Part shown: piece by piece, positions 45,150 to 53,311 of the stretch
Layout of the letters: the number at the start of each line of letters is the position of its first letter
Position numbering within the stretch: position 1 is the stretch's first letter
Source: Bacillota bacterium
GTDB taxonomy: Bacteria; Bacillota; Clostridia; Oscillospirales; Ruminococcaceae
Direction: 5' to 3'
DNA length: 64,000 bases
NCBI GenBank assembly: GCA_023458875.1
Contig: JAEWXO010000046.1
Location: 1 to 64,000, forward strand
Notes under the pieces: generated by a model
What the model saw: the letters and a program-made list of their open reading frames with translations, nothing else
Told to the model about the DNA's origin: nothing
Databases searched by the model: none
Position numbers and translations under genes: made by a program

Positions 45150-46247
45150 GTGAGAAAATTTGATTATTCAAAACTTGAAAGTTGCTTATGGGATAATGAA
45201 ATAATAAACTTTCTGACACAGATACATGAACATAAAGGCCGACAAGAGTTGTTTTCACGTCAGAAGCCCATTGAATCGGAAAAACTTACAGAAGTTGCAA
45301 AGGTGCAATCGGTAGAGTCTTCCAACCGTATTGAGGGTATAATAACTACAAGCACTCGTATTGACCAGATTGTAAAAGAGAAAATAACACCGAAGAACCG
45401 GGATGAAAAAGAAATAGCCGGATATCGTGATGTTCTGAATACAATCCATGAAAGCCATAATTATATATCCATCACAGGAAATATAATTCTTCAGCTTCAC
45501 CGTGACATGACAAAATACTCTGAATCCAGCTCAGGCGGCACATATAAGATTACACAGAACTATCTGAAGGAAACCAGACCAGACGGCACTGAGTTTATCC
45601 GTTTCACTCCTGTTCCGCCTTATGAAACCGCACCTTGCATCGAAGCAATATGTGAGAGTTACAGACTTGTCATTGAATCCCGAAAGGTTAATTCCCTTCT
45701 GCTTATTCCGGTATTTATTCACGATTTTCTATGTATCCACCCGTTTAATGACGGAAACGGCAGAATGAGCCGGCTTCTGACATTATTGCTTCTTTATCGG
45801 AACGGATATGAAGTCGGAAAGTATATAAGTATTGAAAAACATATAGAAAAAACAAAAGAGGTTTACTATGACGCTTTGGAAGAAGCATCACAAGGCTGGC
45901 ATGAAGAAACTGATAATCCTAAACCTTTTATAAAATATATGCTGGGTGTTATTCTTGCCTGCTATCGTGAATTTGAGGAAAAAGTAAAAGCAATTGGTGA
46001 AGTGACCGTTGTTGAGATTATAAACGGAAAAGCTAAAGCATCAACTATAAAAAGCAAAGCCTACGATGTTGTAAAGACAGCAGTTAATTCAAAAATCGGA
46101 AAATTCACTAAGAAAGAAATCTCCAATATATGCCCGAGTATCAGCGAAAAATCAGTTGAAGCTTCTCTTAAAAAGCTCATTGACGAAAATTATATTGAAC
46201 TTCATGGAGCAGGCAAAAACAGCTTTTATGCCAGAATTTCCTCCTGA
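45150..46247 (+). CDS. Fic-family protein with C-terminal winged helix
   Basis: A 365-residue Fic enzyme, usually an AMP-transferase onto protein hydroxyls. The active-site motif HPFNDGNGRMSRLL lies at about residue 197. An N-terminal inhibitory motif SNRIEG (S/TxxxEG, class II) is near residue 55, so the enzyme should be self-inhibited. The last ~60 residues form a winged-helix DNA-binding domain, which fits autoregulation through the palindromes in its promoter. GTG start with AGGAGG. Single-gene unit; it ends one base from the convergent thioredoxin-like gene. Confidence 0.9.
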   Translation: MRKFDYSKLESCLWDNEIINFLTQIHEHKGRQELFSRQKPIESEKLTEVAKVQSVESSNRIEGIITTSTRIDQIVKEKITPKNRDEKEIAGYRDVLNTIHESHNYISITGNIILQLHRDMTKYSESSSGGTYKITQNYLKETRPDGTEFIRFTPVPPYETAPCIEAICESYRLVIESRKVNSLLLIPVFIHDFLCIHPFNDGNGRMSRLLTLLLLYRNGYEVGKYISIEKHIEKTKEVYYDALEEASQGWHEETDNPKPFIKYMLGVILACYREFEEKVKAIGEVTVVEIINGKAKASTIKSKAYDVVKTAVNSKIGKFTKKEISNICPSISEKSVEASLKKLIDENYIELHGAGKNSFYARISS

Positions 46248-46616
46248 TTATTTAATATATTTGCTAAGCAAATCAGCAATCTCGGCTTTTTTAAGGACCT
46301 TTCCAGCAGCGGCTATTTTTTCGTTTACAACAAGAACAGGCATACTCATAGCACCGTACTCCATAATCCTCTGCATATCGGTAATGTATTCTACCTCTAT
46401 GTTCAGCTTCATATCTGATACAGCAGCTTTTGCATTTTCAAGCAAGACATGACAGCTTTTGCATCCTGAACCAAGAACCTTTATACAGCATATTCCGTTA
46501 ATCTGTTCACCACAGCAAGAAGCTGTTACCGTATTTTCTGCTTTTGTTTCGTTGCAATCACATCCGCAGCAGCACGGGCAATCCGCTTCTTCTTTCTTCT
46601 TTGAAAATAATGACAT
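46248..46616 (-). CDS. Small thioredoxin-fold redox protein with Cys-rich N-terminus
   Basis: A ~122-residue protein of the MTH895/TM0996 'redox-active disulfide' type: IKVLGSGCKSCH has the CxxC active site and SMPVLVVNEK the cis-Pro loop. Before it lies a Cys-rich segment (CPCCCGCDC and later SCCG) that looks metal- or metalloid-binding. ATG at 46616 after GGAGG. Last gene of the ArsR-permease-C_GCAxxG operon, so it may reduce or pass on the exported metalloid. Confidence 0.85.
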   Translation of the reverse strand: MSLFSKKKEEADCPCCCGCDCNETKAENTVTASCCGEQINGICCIKVLGSGCKSCHVLLENAKAAVSDMKLNIEVEYITDMQRIMEYGAMSMPVLVVNEKIAAAGKVLKKAEIADLLSKYIK

Positions 46617-46642
46617 AGTCAAATCCTCCTGTTTTATATTTA

Positions 46643-47080
46643 TTATTTCATTAGCTGAGCGGCAATCTTAGTTGCAGACTCAACAAGCTTAGGACAAATC
46701 TCAAGGTACAGCTTTGTTTCCTGAATATACTTTATTTCCTCCGGCTTTCCAAAATCATAGCCCAGTAAATCACGGCAGATACAAGAGCTGTTTTCAGCTT
46801 TGAATTTGTCATAAAACTTCATACTCAGTTCTCTCTCTTTTGTCCTGCCCTCATAGTCATCATCCTTCCCCTGTCCATATTTCAGACCTATAGCCATAAG
46901 CGCTCCCGTGACACAGCCACAAACCTCGCCTTCATTCATTCCTGCGCCAAAGCAGCCGCCTATTTTCAAAGCCAGTTCCTCTGGTATTCCGAGTTCCTCA
47001 GCAAATGCTCCGAATACGGCCTGTGAGCAATGGTAATGGCGCTCATTAAACAGTTCCGATGATTTTTCAATGTTGTTCAT
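46643..47080 (-). CDS. C_GCAxxG_C_C family redox protein
   Basis: A 145-residue protein with the name-giving Cys pattern: HCSQAVFGAF, GGCFGAGMNEGEVCGCVTGAL and later CICRDLLG. The family is thought to act in redox or iron-sulfur chemistry and often accompanies thioredoxin-like proteins and metal efflux. It lies between the permease and the Cys-rich thioredoxin-like gene, with short gaps. Confidence 0.88.
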   Translation of the reverse strand: MNNIEKSSELFNERHYHCSQAVFGAFAEELGIPEELALKIGGCFGAGMNEGEVCGCVTGALMAIGLKYGQGKDDDYEGRTKERELSMKFYDKFKAENSSCICRDLLGYDFGKPEEIKYIQETKLYLEICPKLVESATKIAAQLMK

Positions 47081-47092
47081 ACTCAGTTCCTC

Positions 47093-48097
47093 CTAAATTA
47101 TAAGTCCTTGTATTGCATTAAAAAAGTATCCTACAATAATAATTCCAAGCGTACAAAGTGCAACAAATATCATGAGAAGCTTTGGTTTGACAGCCTTTCT
47201 CAGCATTATAACCGACGGAAGCGACAGTGTTGTAACCCCCATCATAAATGAAAGAACTACTCCAAGCAACGCACCTTTTGAAAGCAGGGCCTCAGCTATT
47301 GGTATCGTACCAAAAATATCTGCATACATCGGAATACCTGCAATGGTAGCTATTATTACACCAAACGGATTGTTGTCACCGAGCAAATTCACGATAAAAT
47401 CTTCAGGTATCCAGTTGTGTATTATTGCACCGATACCTACTCCGATGAGAACATACGGAAAAACTTTTTTTGCTGTAGATAAAACCTGTTCCCATGAATA
47501 TTTTATACGGTCTTTGAAATTAAGCACATCCTGTGGAATATCGATACTTTTTCCGTTGCGGATAAACTCCTCAACCTGATTTTCAAGTTTAAGCTTTTCT
47601 ATCAGCGTTCCGCACGTAACCGCTACTATCAACCCGACAATGACATAGATAACAGCAACCTTCCATCCGAAAATACTCATAAGCAGAACAAGTGAGCCGA
47701 GGTCAACCATCGGTGATGAAATAAGGAATGAAAAAGTAACTCCAAGCGGAAGTCCCGCACTTGTAAATCCTATAAACAGAGGAATAGATGAACAGGAGCA
47801 AAACGGCGTGACTGTTCCTAACAATGCAGCAATGCAGTTTGCGCCGATACCGTGAAATCTTCCGAGTATTTTCTTTGTTCGTTCTGGCGGGAAATAACTC
47901 TGGATATACGAGATAATCAGTATCAGAGTACTAAGCAAAAGCATTATTTTTATTATGTCAAAGATAAAAAACTGAATGCTGCCGCCGATACGCTCCGATG
48001 TATCCAGACCACATCGATTAAGTAAAATACTGATAAGTCCATAAAGCCATTTCATTCCAAGAAGTTGATTCTGAATGAAATCCCATATCATCTGCAT
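47093..48097 (-). CDS. Permease of the ArsP/YraQ (DUF318) family
   Basis: A 334-residue membrane protein with about eight helices. The signature TPFCSCSSIPLFIGF, with two Cys in a helix, and the second VSFMMGVTTLSLPSV half are typical of ArsP-type permeases, which export trivalent organoarsenicals in characterised cases. Its start overlaps the arsR gene by 10 bases and carries GGAGG, so both are co-translated. Confidence 0.85.
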   Translation of the reverse strand: MQMIWDFIQNQLLGMKWLYGLISILLNRCGLDTSERIGGSIQFFIFDIIKIMLLLSTLILIISYIQSYFPPERTKKILGRFHGIGANCIAALLGTVTPFCSCSSIPLFIGFTSAGLPLGVTFSFLISSPMVDLGSLVLLMSIFGWKVAVIYVIVGLIVAVTCGTLIEKLKLENQVEEFIRNGKSIDIPQDVLNFKDRIKYSWEQVLSTAKKVFPYVLIGVGIGAIIHNWIPEDFIVNLLGDNNPFGVIIATIAGIPMYADIFGTIPIAEALLSKGALLGVVLSFMMGVTTLSLPSVIMLRKAVKPKLLMIFVALCTLGIIIVGYFFNAIQGLII

Positions 48098-48387
48098 TCA
48101 CACCCTCCATCCGTCTTACAACAGGAAAGGCTTTCTACATATTCTTTAAATTCGGTCAATGTTTTACAATTAAGCGAGTAGTAACTCCATTTTCCTTCTT
48201 TTCGGACGTTAACAAGACCACAGTCACATAATGTCTTCATATGATGGGAAAGAGTAGGTTGTGTAATCTCAAAGCGTTCAAGAAGCTTGCAGGCGCATTT
48301 TTCACCACCAGACAGCATTTCGATTATTTGCAGACGGTTATTGTCACCGATTGCTTTGAATATAAGCGCAATATCCATTGTATCCAT
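48088..48387 (-). CDS. ArsR-family metalloregulator
   Basis: A 99-residue winged-helix repressor. The metal-sensing motif is EKCACKLLE in the alpha3 region (ELCVCDL-type), with additional Cys at the C-terminus (SCCKTDGGCEC), suggesting arsenic/antimony or soft-metal sensing. Recognition helix: TQPTLSHHMKTL. ATG at 48387 follows GAGGTG; a GTG 9 bases earlier overlaps that site. It represses its own operon with permease, C_GCAxxG and thioredoxin-like genes. Confidence 0.92.
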   Translation of the reverse strand: MDTMDIALIFKAIGDNNRLQIIEMLSGGEKCACKLLERFEITQPTLSHHMKTLCDCGLVNVRKEGKWSYYSLNCKTLTEFKEYVESLSCCKTDGGCECR

Positions 48388-48423
48388 ATAATTCACCTCA
48401 CATTGATATTTATCTATATGTAA

Positions 48424-48452
48424 AGTATATCATATACATAGACATCTGTCAA
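48424..48452 (-). promoter_or_regulatory. Promoter of the arsR-permease operon
   Basis: On the minus strand TTGACA (48447-48452), 17 bases, TATACT (48424-48429), about 35 bases before arsR. The spacer and flanks are rich in ATA/TAT dyads and hold GACAGATGTC, a likely ArsR operator. Confidence 0.75.
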
Positions 48453-48577
48453 TATGTTTTTTTTATTTATCAAGTCTGATCTCTCAGGTTTTCAGGACTT
48501 ATTCGTCCTCCGTATCTCATTCACAATAAACTCACCTTCATTTTTGATAGTGAATGTTCGTTTTGTTTTCCATCTTT

Positions 48578-50104
48578 TTATATGCTTATTAGTTTTTCTT
48601 TCATCAAGCAAAGGTCAACTACGTTAATAACTCCGTCTTCGCATAAATCAGCAGCTTTCCAATTGGATAGTGTTACATCAGTAACCGCCAGAAGCCATTT
48701 TTGCAACATTACAACGTCTGCAACATTAAATTTACCGTCTGCGTTTACATCACCGTATAACGTGTCGTTTACTACAAGCTTTAATTTATTATTCGATAAA
48801 GTATTCTTGTTATCAAACTTTACTGTCGGATCTTTACCCTTGACAAGCGGGTTGTCACCTTCATACATTGCAAGACAGATTGTTGCATTGTCGCTGATTG
48901 TGCCGTCATATTCAAACATAAATACCTTTTCATCTTCATCGTGGAAAGTACCTTTTTCTATTTTAATCGGCTCACCAAAAGATTCAAGTATATTTCCGTT
49001 TGAATCGGTTATTTCTGCACAAAGATTGATATTGAAAAATGCAGATGCAAGCCCCGTATTTTTTATTGTAACTTTGAGCTTGCTGCCGTTTCTTTTTGCA
49101 GATATCACAGTAAAATTGTAACCCAATCGGTTAGCCATTTCATCTATAACATCCTTCTGCTCATTATAAAACTTATAACTGGCAGCGCCATCCTGATCAA
49201 GTGCAAATATGGACAAATGTGCAATCTCAATGCATTCACGAAAATGCTCCGGTGTCCATTTCAGATAAGTGACGTTATCCTGTTTCAGCATGTTCTCATA
49301 AGTGTTGTGATTATCTGCCATTGTAGGAAGATTAGCCTTATAAGCCGGTCTTAAATCCCATTCAGCATTAGGAGCCATAATCAAACCATTATTACGTTTT
49401 GTAATTCCAAGTGAAAGTGCATAATCATATACTTCTCCCTTTGCATCTGATAAAACGCAGCACATTGTTTTCCTGAATATAGATGCAATATAATCGAGCA
49501 TATCCTTCTGTATTTCCACTGAAGACATATCGTTGCCAATAAATTCGGATGTATGCCACTCGCCCATGTTACCGAACGCGCGGATTCCAATATATTCCAC
49601 ACGTGGATCACCGTCGTATCTGTCTGCCAAAGCTTTGGCAAAGTCCTTGTAAGCCTGAATATATGTCTTATCTGACCAGTCAGGCACTTTTATCTTAACA
49701 GATGGGTCTCCGTATTTATATGTCGCAATATTTTGTTTTGCTCCTTTATCATAAACCCACTGTGGAACAAAGTCATGTTCTTTTCCGTAATTATCATCTG
49801 AACCCGTACTGGTAGTATACGGAATTATTCGCATTCCATATGTCATTCCACTTTGTTCACAGGCTTTTAGCATATCATCTATTGCTTTCCAGTTATATTC
49901 GCCTTCTTTTGGATTGAGATCTTTCCAGAACAGAACTCCGCTGCAGATCGTTACCACGTCCCATGAGTGGTTATTCATAGAGCCATCTATTCCATAAGGA
50001 TGTTTCGTTTTATACAGCATGTCAGGATTATATACTGTCATAACATATCCCTTATGAGGATTGGCAACAGGACCGCCTGAGACTTCCGTCTGGTAGTATA
50101 CTGT
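48578..50104 (-). CDS. TIM-barrel glycosidase-like protein with dockerin (second half of a split gene)
   Basis: The nearest Met start would be 50041, but the same frame is open back to the TAG that ends the CE12 gene, and these extra 21 codons (TVYYQTEV...NPHKGYV) contain the NPxxGY motif that opens DUF4832/GH42-like TIM-barrel domains. The barrel shows LFWKDLNPKEGEYNWKAIDD and RAFGNMGEWH. A beta-sandwich (~residues 300-425) and a type I dockerin follow (GDVNADGKFNVADVVMLQKW; ADLCEDGVINVVDLCLMK). It has no signal peptide or good Shine-Dalgarno of its own, so it can hardly be secreted alone. Confidence 0.7.
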   Translation of the reverse strand, partial: TVYYQTEVSGGPVANPHKGYVMTVYNPDMLYKTKHPYGIDGSMNNHSWDVVTICSGVLFWKDLNPKEGEYNWKAIDDMLKACEQSGMTYGMRIIPYTTSTGSDDNYGKEHDFVPQWVYDKGAKQNIATYKYGDPSVKIKVPDWSDKTYIQAYKDFAKALADRYDGDPRVEYIGIRAFGNMGEWHTSEFIGNDMSSVEIQKDMLDYIASIFRKTMCCVLSDAKGEVYDYALSLGITKRNNGLIMAPNAEWDLRPAYKANLPTMADNHNTYENMLKQDNVTYLKWTPEHFRECIEIAHLSIFALDQDGAASYKFYNEQKDVIDEMANRLGYNFTVISAKRNGSKLKVTIKNTGLASAFFNINLCAEITDSNGNILESFGEPIKIEKGTFHDEDEKVFMFEYDGTISDNATICLAMYEGDNPLVKGKDPTVKFDNKNTLSNNKLKLVVNDTLYGDVNADGKFNVADVVMLQKWLLAVTDVTLSNWKAADLCEDGVINVVDLCLMKEKLISI

Positions 50105-51322
50105 CTAAGGAGTATCAAAATCTTTATAAGGATCTTTATCGCCTGTTTCAGTCGGTTCTTCAGTAGAGAAAAGCTGTTCACTCATTATCTGTGCCAGCTT
50201 ATTTGCACCAAGTGCATTCGGATGAAGATCATTGTAGTAGTATTCTTTTGCTACTATTTTGGTTTTCTCCAGGCAAAATTCAAGCCATGGCTGAAACAAA
50301 TCAACGATGCCTACATTTTCTGACGCTGCTATTGCATCCATTTCATCACTGAACCACTTTTTTTTGAGAAGCGGATATTTTCCGCAGTCATTTATCTCCC
50401 CCTGTTGCTTTACAAGGTAGACCGTCATTCCCTTTGCCTTTGCACGACGAACCATTTCGGTCATATATGTAACATATTCGGTTGAATCAATCGCATCCGG
50501 ATGTTTTTTATACTCTTTCGTATAATCATTTATTCCTACTGCTAAAAGCAGGATATCATCCGTTTTACCATAATACTCTGCCGTCCCGAAAAAGGATCTG
50601 TGTAAATCATATGATGTGATACCGCTTGCGGATATGTTTCGTATATCATACTGATTCATATCAACATAATTGCATAAATACTGTCCCCATCCTCGCGCTG
50701 CATCATCCGATACATTGTAGTAGCTTGCAACTGTTGAATCACCGCCAATCCAGATTGTCGGTTTTGTAGTCGTTCCTGTCGATGTCTGCTCAATTTCTAT
50801 CGCACTTATCGAAAACTCAGTTCCTACACCGGAACCTGCATATATATTAAGCTGACCATCTATTACAGGTATCGTGAAGGAATCGACCGCATTGCTGCCT
50901 GTCAAAAAGAAAAGCTGTGATAATCCTTCTGCTCTGATTGTAGCTGACTGGACATCACCTGTCGTAACCGTTATCTTATAAACTCCTGCCGGCAAATCAA
51001 CATTAAATAAATGATTCGGAACATTAGGGTTAAATCGAACAGCATCTGATAATGCCCCTGTCCCGCTCGCCAAAACATCATCTACTGCACTCGTATTCGC
51101 AAAGCCATATCCCTTTGAAGAATTGTAGCCGTCTTTTGCCGATACTCCTATGTATCCCTCTTCTGTTCCTGCTCCGCCTAAATCAAATTTCACTGTTCCG
51201 TAAGCACCCAAAGCACTGACTTCTACATTCTCCACTTCTGTTTTCAAAGATATAGAAATCATTGTCACAGCAATGGCAAGCGTAGTTGCTAAAAGTCGTT
51301 TCATATTAAGCAATGCCTTCAT
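50105..51322 (-). CDS. Secreted CE12-type (rhamnogalacturonan) acetylesterase, ending at an in-frame TAG
   Basis: Signal peptide ~1-30 (MKRLLATTLAIAVTMISIS). Residues ~40-180 form a galactose-binding-like domain (VKFDLGGAGTEEGYIGVS). The SGNH domain then has IWIGGDSTVASYY (catalytic Ser), AVGINDYT and NDLHPNALGANKLA, as in family CE12 pectin esterases. The start is the ATG at 51322 with GAGAGGTG upstream. It ends ...DFDTP-TAG within a linker, and the same frame continues into a glycosidase-like domain and dockerin. Without readthrough the product lacks a cellulosome anchor. Confidence 0.82.
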   Translation of the reverse strand: MKALLNMKRLLATTLAIAVTMISISLKTEVENVEVSALGAYGTVKFDLGGAGTEEGYIGVSAKDGYNSSKGYGFANTSAVDDVLASGTGALSDAVRFNPNVPNHLFNVDLPAGVYKITVTTGDVQSATIRAEGLSQLFFLTGSNAVDSFTIPVIDGQLNIYAGSGVGTEFSISAIEIEQTSTGTTTKPTIWIGGDSTVASYYNVSDDAARGWGQYLCNYVDMNQYDIRNISASGITSYDLHRSFFGTAEYYGKTDDILLLAVGINDYTKEYKKHPDAIDSTEYVTYMTEMVRRAKAKGMTVYLVKQQGEINDCGKYPLLKKKWFSDEMDAIAASENVGIVDLFQPWLEFCLEKTKIVAKEYYYNDLHPNALGANKLAQIMSEQLFSTEEPTETGDKDPYKDFDTP

Positions 51323-51443
51323 AAAAATACACCTCTCACTAATCTGGGCAGTGACCCAAACCACCCGTTTTTTTATTTCTTCTAAAATTTTTCGGAGATT
51401 TGTAAATAAAAAGAACCATCACCCCCTGTAATCCGGTATCTTG

Positions 51444-52076
51444 TCAATCACAAAACCAACATAATTCCCATGCTCCCCAAGCTTTCTCTTCTGTTTCAAG
51501 CACTCGTTTGTGCGATTCAGGAACGCGATAATGAAGCAAGCAATATATATTAATATTATACCAAATTCCTGGTTCTGTTACAATAGTGACAGTATTTGTA
51601 ATTTCGCTGTTGTTTTGTCCGGAAGCTTTATTACTGAGGCTAATATTGTATTTTTGCGTATAGCCTGTATTACAAACATCTCCTTCAGCAATCACTTCGC
51701 CATCAATAGTAAACTGAGGCTTCATTTTAACGAGGTAAGCTAGCGTAGAGAAAATATTTCCATATTCTGAGATAACATCACTGTCAGACGATGTAGCCGG
51801 AACATAAGCTAAAGTAAGCCTTTTGCCATAAACATCAGGCGCATAAATCGTTTTGTTGATATAATCATCGCCGTAGATATTGTTTCCCGAAGCCGAATTA
51901 CCAAACAGCTCAAAGTTGATAGTATCTGTATAATCAACAGGAATATCATCATATCTATCCACATCGGAAACCGTATTATAAGGCAGTGAAAGTGGTAAAT
52001 ATCCCAAATCTTCATAGAATATCTCTTTGCCACCGAAGACTTGAGCTACAGAATCATAACCATTAATATTCCCATT
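51444..52076 (-). pseudogene. Fragment of a large secreted protein (RHS/transglutaminase-type architecture, tentative)
   Basis: A frame open from 52076 (after TAG) without a usable start; the first near-start is TTG 52007, inside the apparent domain. It reads YGKRLTLAYVPATSSDSD and LKPQFTIDGEVIAEGD-like segments (here MKPQFTIDGEVIAEGD), which I associate with domains in very large RHS/transglutaminase-like surface proteins of clostridia. The last ~30 residues look unrelated. Probably a remnant left by recombination; identity is from memory and uncertain. Confidence 0.45.
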
Positions 52077-52099
52077 CTAACACCTCGTCAATTCCCAAT

Positions 52100-52588
52100 T
52101 TAGTGTTCCGGCTTATACCAGATATCTATCTCGTTTGAAGTTGGAGCCTCAAACATCGATGTAAGCTTGTTTAATAAACCATCATCAACAAAAAAATCTG
52201 AACCGCCTTTTCCTTCCTCGATTCTTTTGTTTCGTTCAATAATATTACGATTCCACATTTCTTCAGAAACATCAATATAATGCCATTTGTAGCTAATATC
52301 ATTAGATATTAAGTATTCAGTGATTTCAGACCTATTTTCTATTGTCCAAAATCCCCAGTCTAATATAACGTTTGCTCCTGCTTTACAAATTTCAACAGTC
52401 TTCTTCTTAAGATAATTATTAACTCTCGCTGCAAATACATTATAAAATTCGCCCTGTTCATTGTTTATCATGTCATACGTTGCTTCATCTGTCGATAAAA
52501 CAACTGCGTTATGTTTCTCTTTAAGTGATTTGGCATAATATGATTTACCGCTACATATCTTGCCACATATTAAATATATTTTGCTCAT
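52100..52588 (-). CDS. P-loop kinase-like ATP-binding protein (AAA_33 type)
   Basis: A 162-residue single-domain protein: YLICGKICSGKSYYAK is Walker A, VILDWGFW the second conserved segment, and RNIIERNKRIEEGK the arginine-rich lid. Such proteins resemble polynucleotide kinases, zeta-type kinases and small antibiotic phosphotransferases; the substrate is unknown. Its stop and the gap before its start lie in related repeat sequences (see 52594-52626). Confidence 0.8.
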   Translation of the reverse strand: MSKIYLICGKICSGKSYYAKSLKEKHNAVVLSTDEATYDMINNEQGEFYNVFAARVNNYLKKKTVEICKAGANVILDWGFWTIENRSEITEYLISNDISYKWHYIDVSEEMWNRNIIERNKRIEEGKGGSDFFVDDGLLNKLTSMFEAPTSNEIDIWYKPEH

Positions 52589-52593
52589 ATATA

Positions 52594-52626
52594 TCTACCT
52601 CGTTAGCTCGGGAAATTGGAATTTAT
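52594..52626. repeat. Cassette-boundary repeat B
   Basis: A 33-base segment (TCTACCTCGTTAGCTCGGGA... on the plus strand) matching 52968-53000 at about 26 of 33 positions. It covers the stop codon of the 114-residue membrane protein gene and the gap before the kinase gene. Confidence 0.65.
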
Positions 52627-52967
52627 ACACCAAATGCCTTGATGTACTCACTCCATCCACCTAATAGCAATATACAACCGCATGATAATGCTACGAAAAT
52701 TATAAAATACACAAACAGTAGACATTTATTCTTCTTTACTAGCCTTTTTAATATATATACATTCGATGGGATTGCAAGTAAAAGCCATATTATCAATGCA
52801 ATAACTCCAAACATTATGGAAACGCCTTTTTCTGTCCCTAAGTCATAATCGTAACCTTTGGAATGTCCCGTAATGTCCATATATATCATCCCTAAACATA
52901 TAGGAAAGGAAAATGCTATTATTGATGACCACAGTGCATTTATACCAAATAATATTTTTTCTTTCAT
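52623..52967 (-). CDS. Small membrane protein of unknown function
   Basis: A 114-residue protein with three hydrophobic segments (~12-30, ~48-70 and ~82-103) and a Lys-rich cytoplasmic loop (LKRLVKKNKC). ATG after AAGGAG. No family recognised; size and context would fit an immunity protein or orphan cassette gene. It is bordered on both sides by the related repeats A and B. Confidence 0.7.
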   Translation of the reverse strand: MKEKILFGINALWSSIIAFSFPICLGMIYMDITGHSKGYDYDLGTEKGVSIMFGVIALIIWLLLAIPSNVYILKRLVKKNKCLLFVYFIIFVALSCGCILLLGGWSEYIKAFGV

Positions 52968-53000
52968 TATAACTCCTTAGCTCGAGAAATCAGAATTTAT
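52968..53000. repeat. Cassette-boundary repeat A
   Basis: A 33-base segment (TATAACTCCTTAGCTCGAGA...) matching repeat B. It contains the Shine-Dalgarno of the membrane protein gene and the stop of the recombinase fragment. Confidence 0.65.
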
Positions 53001-53171
53001 TTGTTGACTTAAAGAAAATTTTTTATCGATAGACTTTGCCTGAATGCTGCAGTAAGTATGCCTGCACACGTGAGGAGTAATTGTGGGAAGCTTCTTCCTG
53101 TAAATCTCATTGTACCTGTTCAGCATATGCTTAAATCTGTGCTCCCAGTGCATTGCCACAAGCGGCATGCC
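52977..53171 (-). pseudogene. Tyrosine recombinase (integrase) C-terminal fragment
   Basis: The fragment reads GMPLVAMHWEHRFKHML, then KLPTITPHVCRHTYCS, the HxxRH box of integrases from Tn916/Tn1549-type conjugative transposons. It lacks the N-terminal domains and the catalytic Tyr; after HTYCS the sequence departs from the family and stops. It marks an old integration event next to the repeats and the decayed element to the right. Confidence 0.8.
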
Positions 53172-53311
53172 GTTTCGTTTTGCAGGAATTGAACGACTTA
53201 TCCACCGGTGATTGAGTTCTGAGCGCTGTAGAAAATATAACAGCCCCGCAGGTTAAACCCGCCAGCATTTTTCCTGAAATTTACCCTGCAGTGCAATAAA
53301 TATCAGTAAAT

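Noticed and set aside
50105..50107. Genome-wide recoding of TAG
   Set aside because: Several well-supported genes in the window (obgE, rplU, pepF, the CE3 esterase) end with TAG at the expected place.
52968..53000. Repeat A/B as a true integron attC site
   Set aside because: The GTTRRRY/RYYYAAC core does not match exactly and no integron-type integrase is visible; kept only as a cassette-like repeat.
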